From NCBI GenBank assembly GCA_041740975.1, contig JBGSKV010000099.1, positions 1 through 18,092 on the forward strand: DNA of 18,092 nt, read 5' to 3'. Source of the DNA: JBGSKV01 sp041740975. GTDB taxonomy: Bacteria; Bdellovibrionota_B; Oligoflexia; Oligoflexales; JALZUQ01. A program made the translations under genes and the position numbers. Positions 6,649 to 13,983 of this stretch are shown piece after piece; within the stretch, counting starts at the first letter, position 1, and each line of letters begins with the position of its first letter. Under the pieces are notes generated by a model. It had not been told where the DNA came from. It was given only the letters and a program-made list of their open reading frames with translations, and did not search any database.

Positions 6649-7065
6649 TCAACCGTGGTGATATGCGGACCCATGCAAGATGCTGAGGCTGCGATAAACT
6701 TGTTCCCAGACGATAAGCCAAGCCATGTCACTCGTAAATGTTCCAGCCGATAGACTCCACAAAAACTGACAACTTGCTCTCTGGCTATCATCTAAGCCGT
6801 ATGGTCCGCCAACGACGAAGCAAATCGTTTTGATCGCAGGATCTAGGCGCCACTGAGCAAGCTTCTCCGCAAGCGCTGGCGATGAAAGCGCATGTCCCCT
6901 CTCATCGAGTGCGATGTAGAAAGCGCCGGGCACAAAAACCAACTCATTTTTCAAGATTTGAGAAGAAACGTCGCAGTAGGCACGCAATCGTTTTTCGTAT
7001 TCGGCCACAAGTGTATGAAACAGCGGTTCCGAAATTCGACCTAACTTAACGAATTGAACTTTCAT
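6649..7065 (-). CDS. rlmH: 23S rRNA (pseudouridine1915-N3)-methyltransferase RlmH
   Basis: SPOUT-type methyltransferase that modifies pseudouridine 1915 in helix 69 of 23S rRNA. Visible family features: MKVQFVKLGRI start, IALDERGHALSS (51-62), the SAM-binding VVGGPYGL (84-91), WSLSAGTFT (103-111), EQVYRSLSI (121-129) and the C-terminal YHHG. The length of 138 aa is slightly short against 155 in E. coli. The segment between SAGT and EQ reads FTSDMAWLIVW, where most members have a TLPHxLxRxxL-like run, so a usually conserved His and Arg are missing. It lies 12 bases after rsfS in the operon. The ribosome site is weak, suggesting coupling to rsfS. Confidence 0.9.
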   Translation of the reverse strand: MKVQFVKLGRISEPLFHTLVAEYEKRLRAYCDVSSQILKNELVFVPGAFYIALDERGHALSSPALAEKLAQWRLDPAIKTICFVVGGPYGLDDSQRASCQFLWSLSAGTFTSDMAWLIVWEQVYRSLSILHGSAYHHG

Positions 7066-7077
7066 GCTTTAGCAAGT

Positions 7078-7425
7078 CTAGGAAATTTGTAGGGGAACAA
7101 AAGTAGCTTTCGGCCAAAGACGTTCCAATGCGTAATAATCACGAAGATAATCGAAGAAAATATGCACTAAAAGCGGGCCATAATTCATCACGACCCAGTT
7201 ACCTTCATGTTGGCCTTCCACTATCGACGGCTTCAAGCCTAGCTCAGCGAGACTGTCCTCTATCGCTTCGCTAATGGCTCGGGCCTGATTATTGTTTTGC
7301 GCCGAGCAGATCAGCTGCATATCACACAAATCTGATGCAGTACCGAGGTCCATTAAAATAAGCCGGCTGGCTTTTTTGGACAAGGCCGCTTTTGCAGCCT
7401 CGTATGCGATATCTTTTGCTTCCAT
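7078..7425 (-). CDS. rsfS: ribosomal silencing factor RsfS
   Basis: A 115-residue protein of the RsfS (Iojap) family, which binds ribosomal protein L14 and blocks subunit joining when nutrients run low. The family pattern is visible along the length: LILMDLG near residue 22, ICSAQNNNQARAISEAIE (39-56), VEGQHEGNWVVMNYGPLLVHIF (69-90) and the C-terminal YYALERLWPKA (97-107). A GAGGGAGA ribosome site overlaps the region just after the nadD stop, 13 bases upstream. The order nadD-rsfS-rlmH is widely conserved, which supports the call. Confidence 0.93.
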   Translation of the reverse strand: MEAKDIAYEAAKAALSKKASRLILMDLGTASDLCDMQLICSAQNNNQARAISEAIEDSLAELGLKPSIVEGQHEGNWVVMNYGPLLVHIFFDYLRDYYALERLWPKATFVPLQIS

Positions 7426-7438
7426 TTTCGTTCTCCCT

Positions 7439-8041
7439 CTATTGATAAATCAGGTGACGATTGGCATAGGCCGCGACTTTCGGGTCCAGCCAATCAGAGT
7501 GTTCGTTTTTATTTTCGCGAATGAGCCGGCTTTGAGCGGCGGACAGCTGGTTTCTAATAAACTCAACCTTACCGTCAAATTCAGGCTGACCATTCCAATT
7601 CTGTTCTCTATCTGTCGCGTCATCTCGGGCTGCTACGAGTAGGTCGGCAATCTCCAGAATCTTCTTGTATTCGTGCCATTTTGTAAATGACTTAAGTTGA
7701 TCGTCACCCATCAAAAATGACAATCGTTCCGGTTTGTACAAATCTTTAAAATACAGCAACGTATGCAAAGAATAGTTCGGCGAACTCAAGTTTTTCTCGA
7801 CATTAGATACTTCTACATGTTCCAGTTCTTCAAAAAGTAAATGACACATCATTTGTCGCTGCTCGTAAGTTGCTTGCGGCAACTTTTCTTTATCCGTCGT
7901 CTGTGGTGGAGCGAAACTTGGTACCACGTAAATCTGCGCTTTCGGAAATCTCCGCGAAGCTGTTTTTACCAGCGCCAGGTGACCTTCATGCGGAGGATCA
8001 AAGAAACCTCCAAAAACAATAATGTGCGCGTGCTTTGACAA
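7439..8041 (-). CDS. nadD: nicotinate-nucleotide adenylyltransferase NadD
   Basis: Transfers AMP from ATP to nicotinate mononucleotide in NAD synthesis. This 200-residue protein has the nucleotidyltransferase signature GGFFDPPHEGH (11-21), the HxGH-type ATP site, PSFAPPQ (41-47) and MGDDQLKSFTKWHEY (111-125), all in family order. Oddities: Phe replaces the usual Thr/Ser in GG(T/S)FDP, and the C-terminal ISSTxIR motif reads LSAAQSRLIR (166-175). The start is TTG (8039-8041), five bases after the obgE stop; no nearby ATG would retain the first strand. The ribosome site is weak, consistent with coupling to obgE. Confidence 0.92.
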   Translation of the reverse strand: MSKHAHIIVFGGFFDPPHEGHLALVKTASRRFPKAQIYVVPSFAPPQTTDKEKLPQATYEQRQMMCHLLFEELEHVEVSNVEKNLSSPNYSLHTLLYFKDLYKPERLSFLMGDDQLKSFTKWHEYKKILEIADLLVAARDDATDREQNWNGQPEFDGKVEFIRNQLSAAQSRLIRENKNEHSDWLDPKVAAYANRHLIYQ

Positions 8042-8046
8042 GGTGA

Positions 8047-9138
8047 TTACTGTAGGTAAGAATGGTTGGCGACGAAGACCTTGTCTTGCCGAGTGCCGTC
8101 AAATAGGACGGTAAAATTTGTATCTTCCGGAGGATTGAGAGCTGAGACTGTAGAATACAGTTCTGATTTCAAACGCTCGATACCGTCGCCAGTGTAGGCG
8201 GAGATAATGTAGCATTTCATACCTTGTTCATCGAAATATTCCTTGGCGGCATCAATCGGTTCCACCTCTTCGATGATGTCTTTTTTATTAATCGCGACCA
8301 TATAGGTTTTGTCAGAAAACTCAGGTTGAAAAGTCAAAAGCTCATGTTGCAATTTGGTATGTTGCTCAATGATATCTTCTTTGGATTTGCAGAAACCATC
8401 CAACATGAACAGAATACATTTGGTTCGTTCTAAATGTCGAAGGAAGTCATGGCCCAAACCACGGCCCATACTAGCACCTTCGATGAGTCCTGGAATATCG
8501 GCCATAACGAAGGAGTTTTCTGGACGACCCGCGCATTCAACGACACCCAGTTGAGGCGTTAACGTCGTAAATGGATAGTCGGCAATTTTTGGTTTAGCTG
8601 CCGATACGCGGCTAAGTAGGGTCGATTTGCCAGCATTAGGAAATCCAGCGAGGCCGACATCAGCAAGCAACTTTAACTCGAGATCTAACACGAGCTCTTC
8701 ACCTGGTTGACCGTCCGTTGAAAAATCCGGTGCTTGGCGTGTGGCGGTGGTGAACTGCATGTTGCCATAACCCCATTTGCCTCCCTTTGCAACGGTGACG
8801 CTATCGCCATGTTTGCAAAGTTCGCCGACTAATTCGGAGTTCTTTTTAACAATCACGGTTCCCACTGGAACTGGCAAATAAAGATGTCGTCCACACTTGC
8901 CTGTACGGCCGTTTGGTCCACCTTTGCCCCCATCTTCCGCGTAGAAATTTTCCTTATATCGAATATGGCTGAGTGTATTGAGTTGTTCGTTAGCGATGAG
9001 GATAACGTCGCCGCCCGTCCCCCCGTTCCCACCATAGGGACCAAGCTTTGGCATGTTACGCGCGCGATTAAAACAAACGAGGCCGTCGCCGCCCTTGCCA
9101 GCTCTTACTGTAATTGATGTTTGATCGATAAACTTCAT
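8047..9138 (-). CDS. obgE: GTPase ObgE/CgtA
   Basis: Essential GTPase linked to 50S assembly and the stringent response. It has an N-terminal glycine-rich Obg fold (1-158: GKGGDG, GPYGGNGGTGGDV, AEDGGKGG) followed by a G domain: G1 GFPNAGKS (165-172), G2 in YPFTTLTP (188-195), G3 DIPGLIEGAS (214-223), G4 NKKD (284-287) and G5 SAYTG (313-317). The 363-aa length suits the form without a long C-terminal OCT domain. One oddity is AKGGKWGYGN in the Obg fold, where AKGGxGGxGN is usual. It lies downstream of rpmA with a 98-base gap containing an inverted repeat. Confidence 0.96.
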   Translation of the reverse strand: MKFIDQTSITVRAGKGGDGLVCFNRARNMPKLGPYGGNGGTGGDVILIANEQLNTLSHIRYKENFYAEDGGKGGPNGRTGKCGRHLYLPVPVGTVIVKKNSELVGELCKHGDSVTVAKGGKWGYGNMQFTTATRQAPDFSTDGQPGEELVLDLELKLLADVGLAGFPNAGKSTLLSRVSAAKPKIADYPFTTLTPQLGVVECAGRPENSFVMADIPGLIEGASMGRGLGHDFLRHLERTKCILFMLDGFCKSKEDIIEQHTKLQHELLTFQPEFSDKTYMVAINKKDIIEEVEPIDAAKEYFDEQGMKCYIISAYTGDGIERLKSELYSTVSALNPPEDTNFTVLFDGTRQDKVFVANHSYLQ

Positions 9139-9159
9139 TTTGAAAAACGGTCCGGTTAA

Positions 9160-9228
9160 TCTCTATTTTCTTAAAAATAATTTAAGCCTGACGAAAACCG
9201 TCAATTCAATGCTTTATAAAAATAGAGA
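9160..9228. repeat. 10-bp inverted repeat in the rpmA-obgE gap
   Basis: TCTCTATTTT (9160-9169) and AAAATAGAGA (9219-9228) are perfect complements separated by 49 bases. The loop contains a smaller hairpin, TGACG / CGTCA, around 9189-9202. On the mRNA this folds the whole gap between rpmA and obgE into a branched hairpin. A TTGACG motif on the minus strand could also be an internal -35 box. It could serve RNA processing or attenuation between ribosomal protein and GTPase genes. Confidence 0.55.
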
Positions 9229-9236
9229 CAAGGACC

Positions 9237-9500
9237 TTACTCAGCTGTGTCTGGGATCACGCTGACAAATTTTCTTCCACGAGCTTTTTCAGCGAAATGC
9301 ACTATGCCCGACTCAGCGGCATAAAGTGTAAAATCACTACCTGTACGCACGTTGGCGCCAGCATGGAAGGAACTTCCGACTTGTCTTACTATGATGCTTC
9401 CAACATGGATATGTTGTCCGCCAAATACTTTAACGCCGCGATATTGAGGGTTAGAATCTCTACCGTTTTTAGTACTACCGCCGGCTTTCTTGTGTGCCAT
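9237..9500 (-). CDS. rpmA: 50S ribosomal protein L27
   Basis: An 87-residue ribosomal protein placed near the peptidyl transferase centre. The N-terminus MAHKKAGGSTKNGRDSNPQY and the block GVKVFGGQHIHVGSIIVRQ are diagnostic. The start has the classic Ala-His-Lys-Lys form with no N-terminal extension that would need processing as in Firmicutes. It follows rplU by 23 bases, the near-universal pairing. Confidence 0.97.
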   Translation of the reverse strand: MAHKKAGGSTKNGRDSNPQYRGVKVFGGQHIHVGSIIVRQVGSSFHAGANVRTGSDFTLYAAESGIVHFAEKARGRKFVSVIPDTAE

Positions 9501-9523
9501 GATTCATTCTTCCTAATAAAGAC

Positions 9524-9835
9524 TTAAACGTTAATTTTGTTTATTTCGACAGTCGTTTGATGTTGGCGATGGCCCATCATCTTTTTGTGATTCTTACGAC
9601 GCTTATATTTTAGTACCAATATTTTGGGACTTCTAAATTGATCGGTAATTTTTCCAACAACCGTTGCGCCTTTAACCAAAGGAGCTCCGCAATTGGTTTT
9701 GTCGCCATCCGTTACCATTAAAACATCTTCAAATTTTACGGTGTCGCCAACATTACCTTCAAGAAGATCGAGGGTAACTGTATCGCCCGCTTTGACTCTG
9801 TACTGGTGTCCACCTGATTTAATAACTGCAAACAT
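9524..9835 (-). CDS. rplU: 50S ribosomal protein L21
   Basis: A 103-residue ribosomal protein, matching the normal length. Diagnostic parts are MFAVIKSGGHQYRV at the start, the acidic middle (GNVGDTVKFEDVLMV) and the basic KYKRRKNHKKMMGHRQHQT stretch near the C-terminus that contacts rRNA. It is the first gene of the operon, with a strong promoter about 50 bases upstream and a 12-bp palindrome (TTTAACGTTAAA, 9854-9865) in the leader. Confidence 0.97.
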   Translation of the reverse strand: MFAVIKSGGHQYRVKAGDTVTLDLLEGNVGDTVKFEDVLMVTDGDKTNCGAPLVKGATVVGKITDQFRSPKILVLKYKRRKNHKKMMGHRQHQTTVEINKINV

Positions 9836-9886
9836 GTCTCTACCTACTTAGCATTTAACGTTAAAAATGATCCAATTTCGAACAGA

Positions 9887-9938
9887 GCGTGAGTATGTCG
9901 AATGCCAATATTGATGTCAACACCTTCTTAACTCACGC
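9887..9938. repeat. 8-bp inverted repeat flanking the rplU promoter
   Basis: GCGTGAGT (9887-9894) and ACTCACGC (9931-9938) are perfect complements, 44 bases centre to centre, lying at either side of the -10 and -35 boxes. The inner copy overlaps the -10/start region. Paired operator sites for a regulator acting through DNA looping or dimerisation would look like this, but chance cannot be excluded for 8 bp. Confidence 0.5.
9892..9920 (-). promoter_or_regulatory. sigma70-type promoter of the rplU operon
   Basis: On the minus strand TTGACA (9915-9920), a perfect -35 box, is separated by exactly 17 bases from CATACT (9892-9897), a fair -10 box. Transcription should start near 9885, giving a leader of about 50 bases before rplU. 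It is the best promoter in the window. Confidence 0.8.
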
Positions 9939-9999
9939 ATTTTAGTGTATCTATTTGATATTTTTGCTTAAATTTGTAGAAAGGCAAGGGTCCTAACCA

Positions 10000-10008
10000 T
10001 GATAAAAT
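10000..10008 (+). promoter_or_regulatory. extended -10 promoter giving a leaderless mRNA
   Basis: TGATAAAAT (TGn followed by TAAAAT) ends seven bases before the A of the ATG at 10015. With normal spacing, transcription would start at or next to that A, so the mRNA would lack a 5' leader. No good Shine-Dalgarno precedes the ATG, which is consistent. An alternative promoter (TTGATA near 9957) would leave a leader of some 30 bases. Confidence 0.4.
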
Positions 10009-10014
10009 AGAAGT

Positions 10015-10806
10015 ATGAAACTCATCTCTGAAAAAATCTCCTATCGCGACCTCGGCAAAGGCCAGCCGCTCGTACTTTTACACGGCTTGGGTCGCGCAGT
10101 CGGCCACTGGAACGGGTTTGACGATATGATGGCCAAGCATTGTCGGGTCATTGCCATAGAAAATCGTGGACTCGGTTTTTCAAAGTCGGCGGATCTGAAA
10201 TGGAATGCGTCCGTTAGAGATTATTGTGTCGATATTTGTGCCGTACTCGATGACGCAGGAATAGATCGCGCCCATATCGCTGGGGTATCTCTTGGCGGAA
10301 TGATGGCGCTAGGGTGTGGAATTTATTTTCCGAAGCGTTGTCAATCCTTGACGGTGATCAATTCAAGTATTGCTAGTAGCCCCCTTCGCTTAACACCTCG
10401 AGGTGCGTTCGCGGTTGCATTGGCTGGAATCTTGCCGCGGAAGAAAGAATCGTTTCTGACGGCTTTATTGGTTTCGCATGATGCTGAAGCTCGCAGTATT
10501 CTCGCAAAGAATATGCAAAAAATTTCTGATGACTCTTCACTTTCGCCGAAATTAATCATTAGCCAGCTCATTGCTGCTGGCAAGTTTTATACTGCGACTG
10601 ATTTGCAACAGATGCATGTCCCCACACAAGTGGTTGTGGGGGAGTCGGACCGATTTGTTCCAACTTTCAATAGTGAAACCATTCACAAGAAAATATGGAA
10701 ATCAAAAATCATTCGAATTGCCGGTGGGGGTCATGAAGTTTGGCACGACAAACCCGCTGAGCTTCGTGATGCAATTTTGGGTCACATGAAAGAATTTTCA
10801 ATATGA
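10015..10806 (+). CDS. alpha/beta hydrolase (AB hydrolase 1 type)
   Basis: A 263-residue cytosolic alpha/beta hydrolase. The triad is visible: nucleophile Ser92 in GVSLGG (90-95), acid Asp212 in GESDRFVP and base His240 in GGGHEVWHDKP. The oxyanion region is LLHGLGR (21-27). The overall shape matches ester, lactone or C-C bond hydrolases such as 3-oxoadipate enol-lactonase-like proteins, but no neighbouring pathway gene allows a substrate assignment. It overlaps the next gene by four bases (ATGA), indicating translational coupling. It lies between rng and rplU on the opposite strand to both. Confidence 0.88.
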   Translation: MKLISEKISYRDLGKGQPLVLLHGLGRAVGHWNGFDDMMAKHCRVIAIENRGLGFSKSADLKWNASVRDYCVDICAVLDDAGIDRAHIAGVSLGGMMALGCGIYFPKRCQSLTVINSSIASSPLRLTPRGAFAVALAGILPRKKESFLTALLVSHDAEARSILAKNMQKISDDSSLSPKLIISQLIAAGKFYTATDLQQMHVPTQVVVGESDRFVPTFNSETIHKKIWKSKIIRIAGGGHEVWHDKPAELRDAILGHMKEFSI

Positions 10807-11276
10807 GACGCTTAGCGTTTTTACTTTTTATGGCCAGTCTCCCTGTAAATGCCGCTGACTTAGAGGGTACCGTAACTCGAAAAGGACTGGGACGAAAAAT
10901 TTTGGTCACTTTATCTTCGGAAGATAAAACCTTCGCGTTATGTACGTCTGCGATTTCCAAATCAATTGCGAAACTGGCAAGGATGAAAGTTCGTGCCCGT
11001 GGCGCTTGGGATGCCGAAGCTAAATGCTATGCCGTGAAAGATTTTGACGTGCTTGAACTGGTCAATGGCGCCCGAGCCGTAAGCGGATTGTTTGTTCTAC
11101 AGGGTAGACAGTATGTCATCAAATCTCAAAAGGAAGTTTACCCAATTGCGTTTCCTACAAAAGGACTGTTGGATATGTTAAATAAAAAAGTGATTACGGA
11201 GCTCAATGCCGCCACCAATAGACAAGGCAACCTTACCTACCGCATTGGTAGCTACATGGAGTGGCCAGACATTTAG
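10803..11276 (+). CDS. exported protein of unknown function
   Basis: A 157-residue protein starting MRRLAFLLFMASLPVNAADL, a clear Sec signal peptide with probable cleavage after VNA. The mature part is beta-rich, with two cysteines (about 48 and 76) that may form a disulfide. The stretch VRARGAWDAEAKCYAVKDFDVLELV resembles the strand pattern of OB-fold periplasmic proteins, but this is only a visual impression. I do not recognise the family. Its ATG overlaps the stop of the hydrolase gene (ATGA), so the two are co-translated. Its stop overlaps the rng stop by four bases on the opposite strand, with no terminator between them. Confidence 0.8.
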   Translation: MRRLAFLLFMASLPVNAADLEGTVTRKGLGRKILVTLSSEDKTFALCTSAISKSIAKLARMKVRARGAWDAEAKCYAVKDFDVLELVNGARAVSGLFVLQGRQYVIKSQKEVYPIAFPTKGLLDMLNKKVITELNAATNRQGNLTYRIGSYMEWPDI

Positions 11277-12757
11277 TTCGTTATGATTTCGTAAGGCCCG
11301 TCATTTGCCGTATAGAGCTGCGTCCCTGATGGCTTCAAATCAACTTCAATCCCGTATTTTTCCTGCAACTCTTCTAGGTGAAATTGACCATCCCCCATAA
11401 GGCGATTGTAAATATCACTTCGGGCTTTGACGGTTACTTTCGACGTTTTCGACTTTAAATGCAATCGAACGATATCCCTCACCAGATGATTCATCTCCGT
11501 CGTAGAGTTGGCGATGCGGCCCATGCCTTTGCAAGTTGGACAGCTTTCGGTAACAATTCGGCCTAAAGAATCTGTGGAGCGTTTCCTTGTTAACTGGACC
11601 AAGCCTAATTCGCTGAATCCCAGCACATTGGTTTTGGCGCGATCGCCCTTGAGGCCGTCCAATAAAAGTTCAGATACTCGGTTTTGGTCTTCTTCATAAT
11701 TCATATCGATAAAATCAATCACCACAATGCCGCCAATATTACGCAGTTCAAGTTGTGTGGCGATTTCAGCGGCGGCCTCTAAATTCGTATTCAAAATTGT
11801 AGTTCGAGCCGCGCTTTCGCCCGTGTAACGTCCCGTGTTGACATCAAACGTAGTCAATGCTTCGGTGGCCTCTATAATGAGATAGCCTCCCGAAGGCAGC
11901 CAAACTTTTCGCCGTAGGGCTCGTGAGACTTGTGCCTCTAACTCGTATTTATCAAAAAGTAATTCGGGTTCCGCAAAAAGTTCTAGCTTATGCGCTGCAT
12001 CGGGGATCGAACGCGCGAGAAAATCCTTTAAGTTTTGAAAGATCTGCGGTTCATCGACAATAATTTTACCAATCTCGGTATTGTAGAGATCCCGAACTGT
12101 TTTTAAACAGACGTCAATTTCTTGATGAATGATATTTGGCGCTGGCGTCGTCAAAATCAGTCCGGCAATTTGTTCCCATTTTTTGATGAGTGATGCGAGA
12201 TCTTCGCGTATCAGTTGATCATTGATGCCTTCCGCCGCCGTACGCATGATGACGCCGTGTTGGGGTGGGGTGAGGCTTTGGCCCAGATTCAAAAGACGGG
12301 TTTTTTCAGCTTCATCGGTGATTTTTTTAGAAAGATTGGCGCCTGGACGACCCGGAAGAAAAACTAAATAGCGACCCGCCAAAGTAAGGTGCATCGTGAG
12401 TCGTGCGCCTTTGGTACCCAACGGATCTTTGTTCACCTGAATGAGAACATCTTGGCCATCGTGCAAAATATTTTCGGCAGCATGCGCAGCCTTCTGGGCA
12501 GGATCGATAGGCGTATTGGGAATGGTCGCAAGCATATCGTCAATGTAAAGAAATGCAGAACGAGCAAGACCAATATCGACAAAAGCTGCCTGGATACCTG
12601 GTAGGACGCGTGAGACTTTACCCTTATAGATATTTCCGACCAGTCCAAAATGGGAGTCTTGTTCGACGATAATCGTTTTTAGTTTGTTGGACTCGGTGAG
12701 TGCTATGCGAATTTCACTGCCAGTGGCATTGATAAAGAGGTTTTTGCCTGAAAGCAT
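11273..12757 (-). CDS. rng: ribonuclease G (RNase E/G family)
   Basis: Endoribonuclease for rRNA maturation and mRNA decay. At 494 residues it matches RNase G (489 in E. coli) and lacks the long scaffold tail of RNase E. An S1 RNA-binding domain is seen near residues 37-125 (GNIYKGKVSRVLPGIQAAFVDIG). The catalytic core holds DVNTGR (Asp305) and DFIDM (Asp348), the magnesium-binding aspartates, and the zinc link CPTCKG (406-411). The ATG has AGGTGG seven bases upstream, overlapping the waaA stop, so it is coupled to the LPS genes. In many related bacteria rng directly precedes rplU; here a two-gene unit on the other strand separates them. Confidence 0.96.
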   Translation of the reverse strand: MLSGKNLFINATGSEIRIALTESNKLKTIIVEQDSHFGLVGNIYKGKVSRVLPGIQAAFVDIGLARSAFLYIDDMLATIPNTPIDPAQKAAHAAENILHDGQDVLIQVNKDPLGTKGARLTMHLTLAGRYLVFLPGRPGANLSKKITDEAEKTRLLNLGQSLTPPQHGVIMRTAAEGINDQLIREDLASLIKKWEQIAGLILTTPAPNIIHQEIDVCLKTVRDLYNTEIGKIIVDEPQIFQNLKDFLARSIPDAAHKLELFAEPELLFDKYELEAQVSRALRRKVWLPSGGYLIIEATEALTTFDVNTGRYTGESAARTTILNTNLEAAAEIATQLELRNIGGIVVIDFIDMNYEEDQNRVSELLLDGLKGDRAKTNVLGFSELGLVQLTRKRSTDSLGRIVTESCPTCKGMGRIANSTTEMNHLVRDIVRLHLKSKTSKVTVKARSDIYNRLMGDGQFHLEELQEKYGIEVDLKPSGTQLYTANDGPYEIITN

Positions 12758-12768
12758 TTGTATTCCAC

Positions 12769-13983
12769 CTAAATCTTAAATAAAAGTAACAGTACTCGGT
12801 CTGTACCTCCCCTCAGTTTTTCCGCCGCCAAGAGCACGCGTTTTCTGAGGCTAAAGTCAGACAGCTCAATAGATTTGAGCCAAGTCAGCCCGTCTCCTAC
12901 CGACCTTACGACGGTGGCGCTATGATCATCAACAAAATGGCATGCTTCTGAACTATTCTTATACAAAGGCCCAAAAGCTAGCGGACAACCGTATGCCGCT
13001 GGCTCTAAAACATTATGAACCTTATGGTGTGATCCTCCACCTACAAAGGCCGCTGCGGCGATACTGTATAATTCAGCAAGAATTCCCAACTTATCCACAA
13101 TCAAAACTTTTGTCACATCAACTTCGCCTGAGATTTGCGAGAATAAAACAGGGGTTAGTCCAAAACCACTCACCTGAGTAGCGAGGTGTTTTAAGCTTTC
13201 ATCGCTTATATCGTGTGGGCAAATCGTGAGACGCCATGATGATGGCGCGTCCTTCACAAACTGTTGAAAGGCAGGTGCCATGATCGCAACATCAGCTTCC
13301 CATGCACTACCAAGAATCAGATTTCGAGTTTTATCTGATTTGTAAAAGTCAGGTAAAGCCACATCGTTTTTTTGCCTGGCGCGAGCAAAGACGCGGTCCG
13401 CCTTGGTATCTCCTGTGACATGTACGACATCACTAGGTAAGAAGCTTAGAGTATCTGCCGCTTCTTGGTTGATACACATGACGCTCTCGAATGTCTTGAG
13501 AAGGCGGCGTGTAAAAAAACTGGGAACATCCGTCCTCGAATAATTTACCAAAATCAGGCGCGACTTTTTAGACGCCACATCAAGAAAAGCAGGCCAGAGC
13601 TCGTGGCGAACGACGATGCTGAAGTCTGGTTGCCATTTTGAAAAAACTTTTTGCCAGTTCCAGATCGTGTCGATAGGAGTCAGGCTATATGAAATCGACT
13701 CATTGCGAGCTTTAACAAATTCGACCCCTGATTTGGAAAAAAAGAAAACATGAACATCGTAATTTTTCTGCAATACGTCAATTAGGGGTCGTGCTTGTTC
13801 GAACTCTCCGGCCGAACTGCAAAATACGAGAATCCTTTTTGGTTCTTTAGGGTTCATTTTCGCCAGCACGCTAGTGATGCTTCGGTTGGTGGAAAAAAAA
13901 ATGCCAAGTTTTTTAGAGAAAAATCTGGCGAAGTTAGCCAGTGGAAAAAACAAAAGGACCAGAATGGAATATAGGTAGATCAA
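12769..13983 (-). CDS. waaA: 3-deoxy-D-manno-octulosonic acid (Kdo) transferase
   Basis: Inner-membrane-associated GT30 enzyme that adds Kdo to the lipid A precursor. It is 404 residues long, with an N-terminal hydrophobic anchor (1-20). Motifs: SSAGEFEQARPLI with Glu60 in the place of the catalytic base, VVRHELWP (124-131), VTGDTKADRV (189-198), LGSAWEAD (224-231), ICPHDI (254-259) and KLGILAELYSIAAAAFVGGGS followed by HKVHNVLEPAAYG (298-332), the last being the donor site. The region between anchor and catalytic domain is shorter and lacks the RxG-type basic loop of E. coli WaaA. The start is TTG, overlapping the heptosyltransferase stop (TTGA). Confidence 0.95.
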   Translation of the reverse strand: MIYLYSILVLLFFPLANFARFFSKKLGIFFSTNRSITSVLAKMNPKEPKRILVFCSSAGEFEQARPLIDVLQKNYDVHVFFFSKSGVEFVKARNESISYSLTPIDTIWNWQKVFSKWQPDFSIVVRHELWPAFLDVASKKSRLILVNYSRTDVPSFFTRRLLKTFESVMCINQEAADTLSFLPSDVVHVTGDTKADRVFARARQKNDVALPDFYKSDKTRNLILGSAWEADVAIMAPAFQQFVKDAPSSWRLTICPHDISDESLKHLATQVSGFGLTPVLFSQISGEVDVTKVLIVDKLGILAELYSIAAAAFVGGGSHHKVHNVLEPAAYGCPLAFGPLYKNSSEACHFVDDHSATVVRSVGDGLTWLKSIELSDFSLRKRVLLAAEKLRGGTDRVLLLLFKI

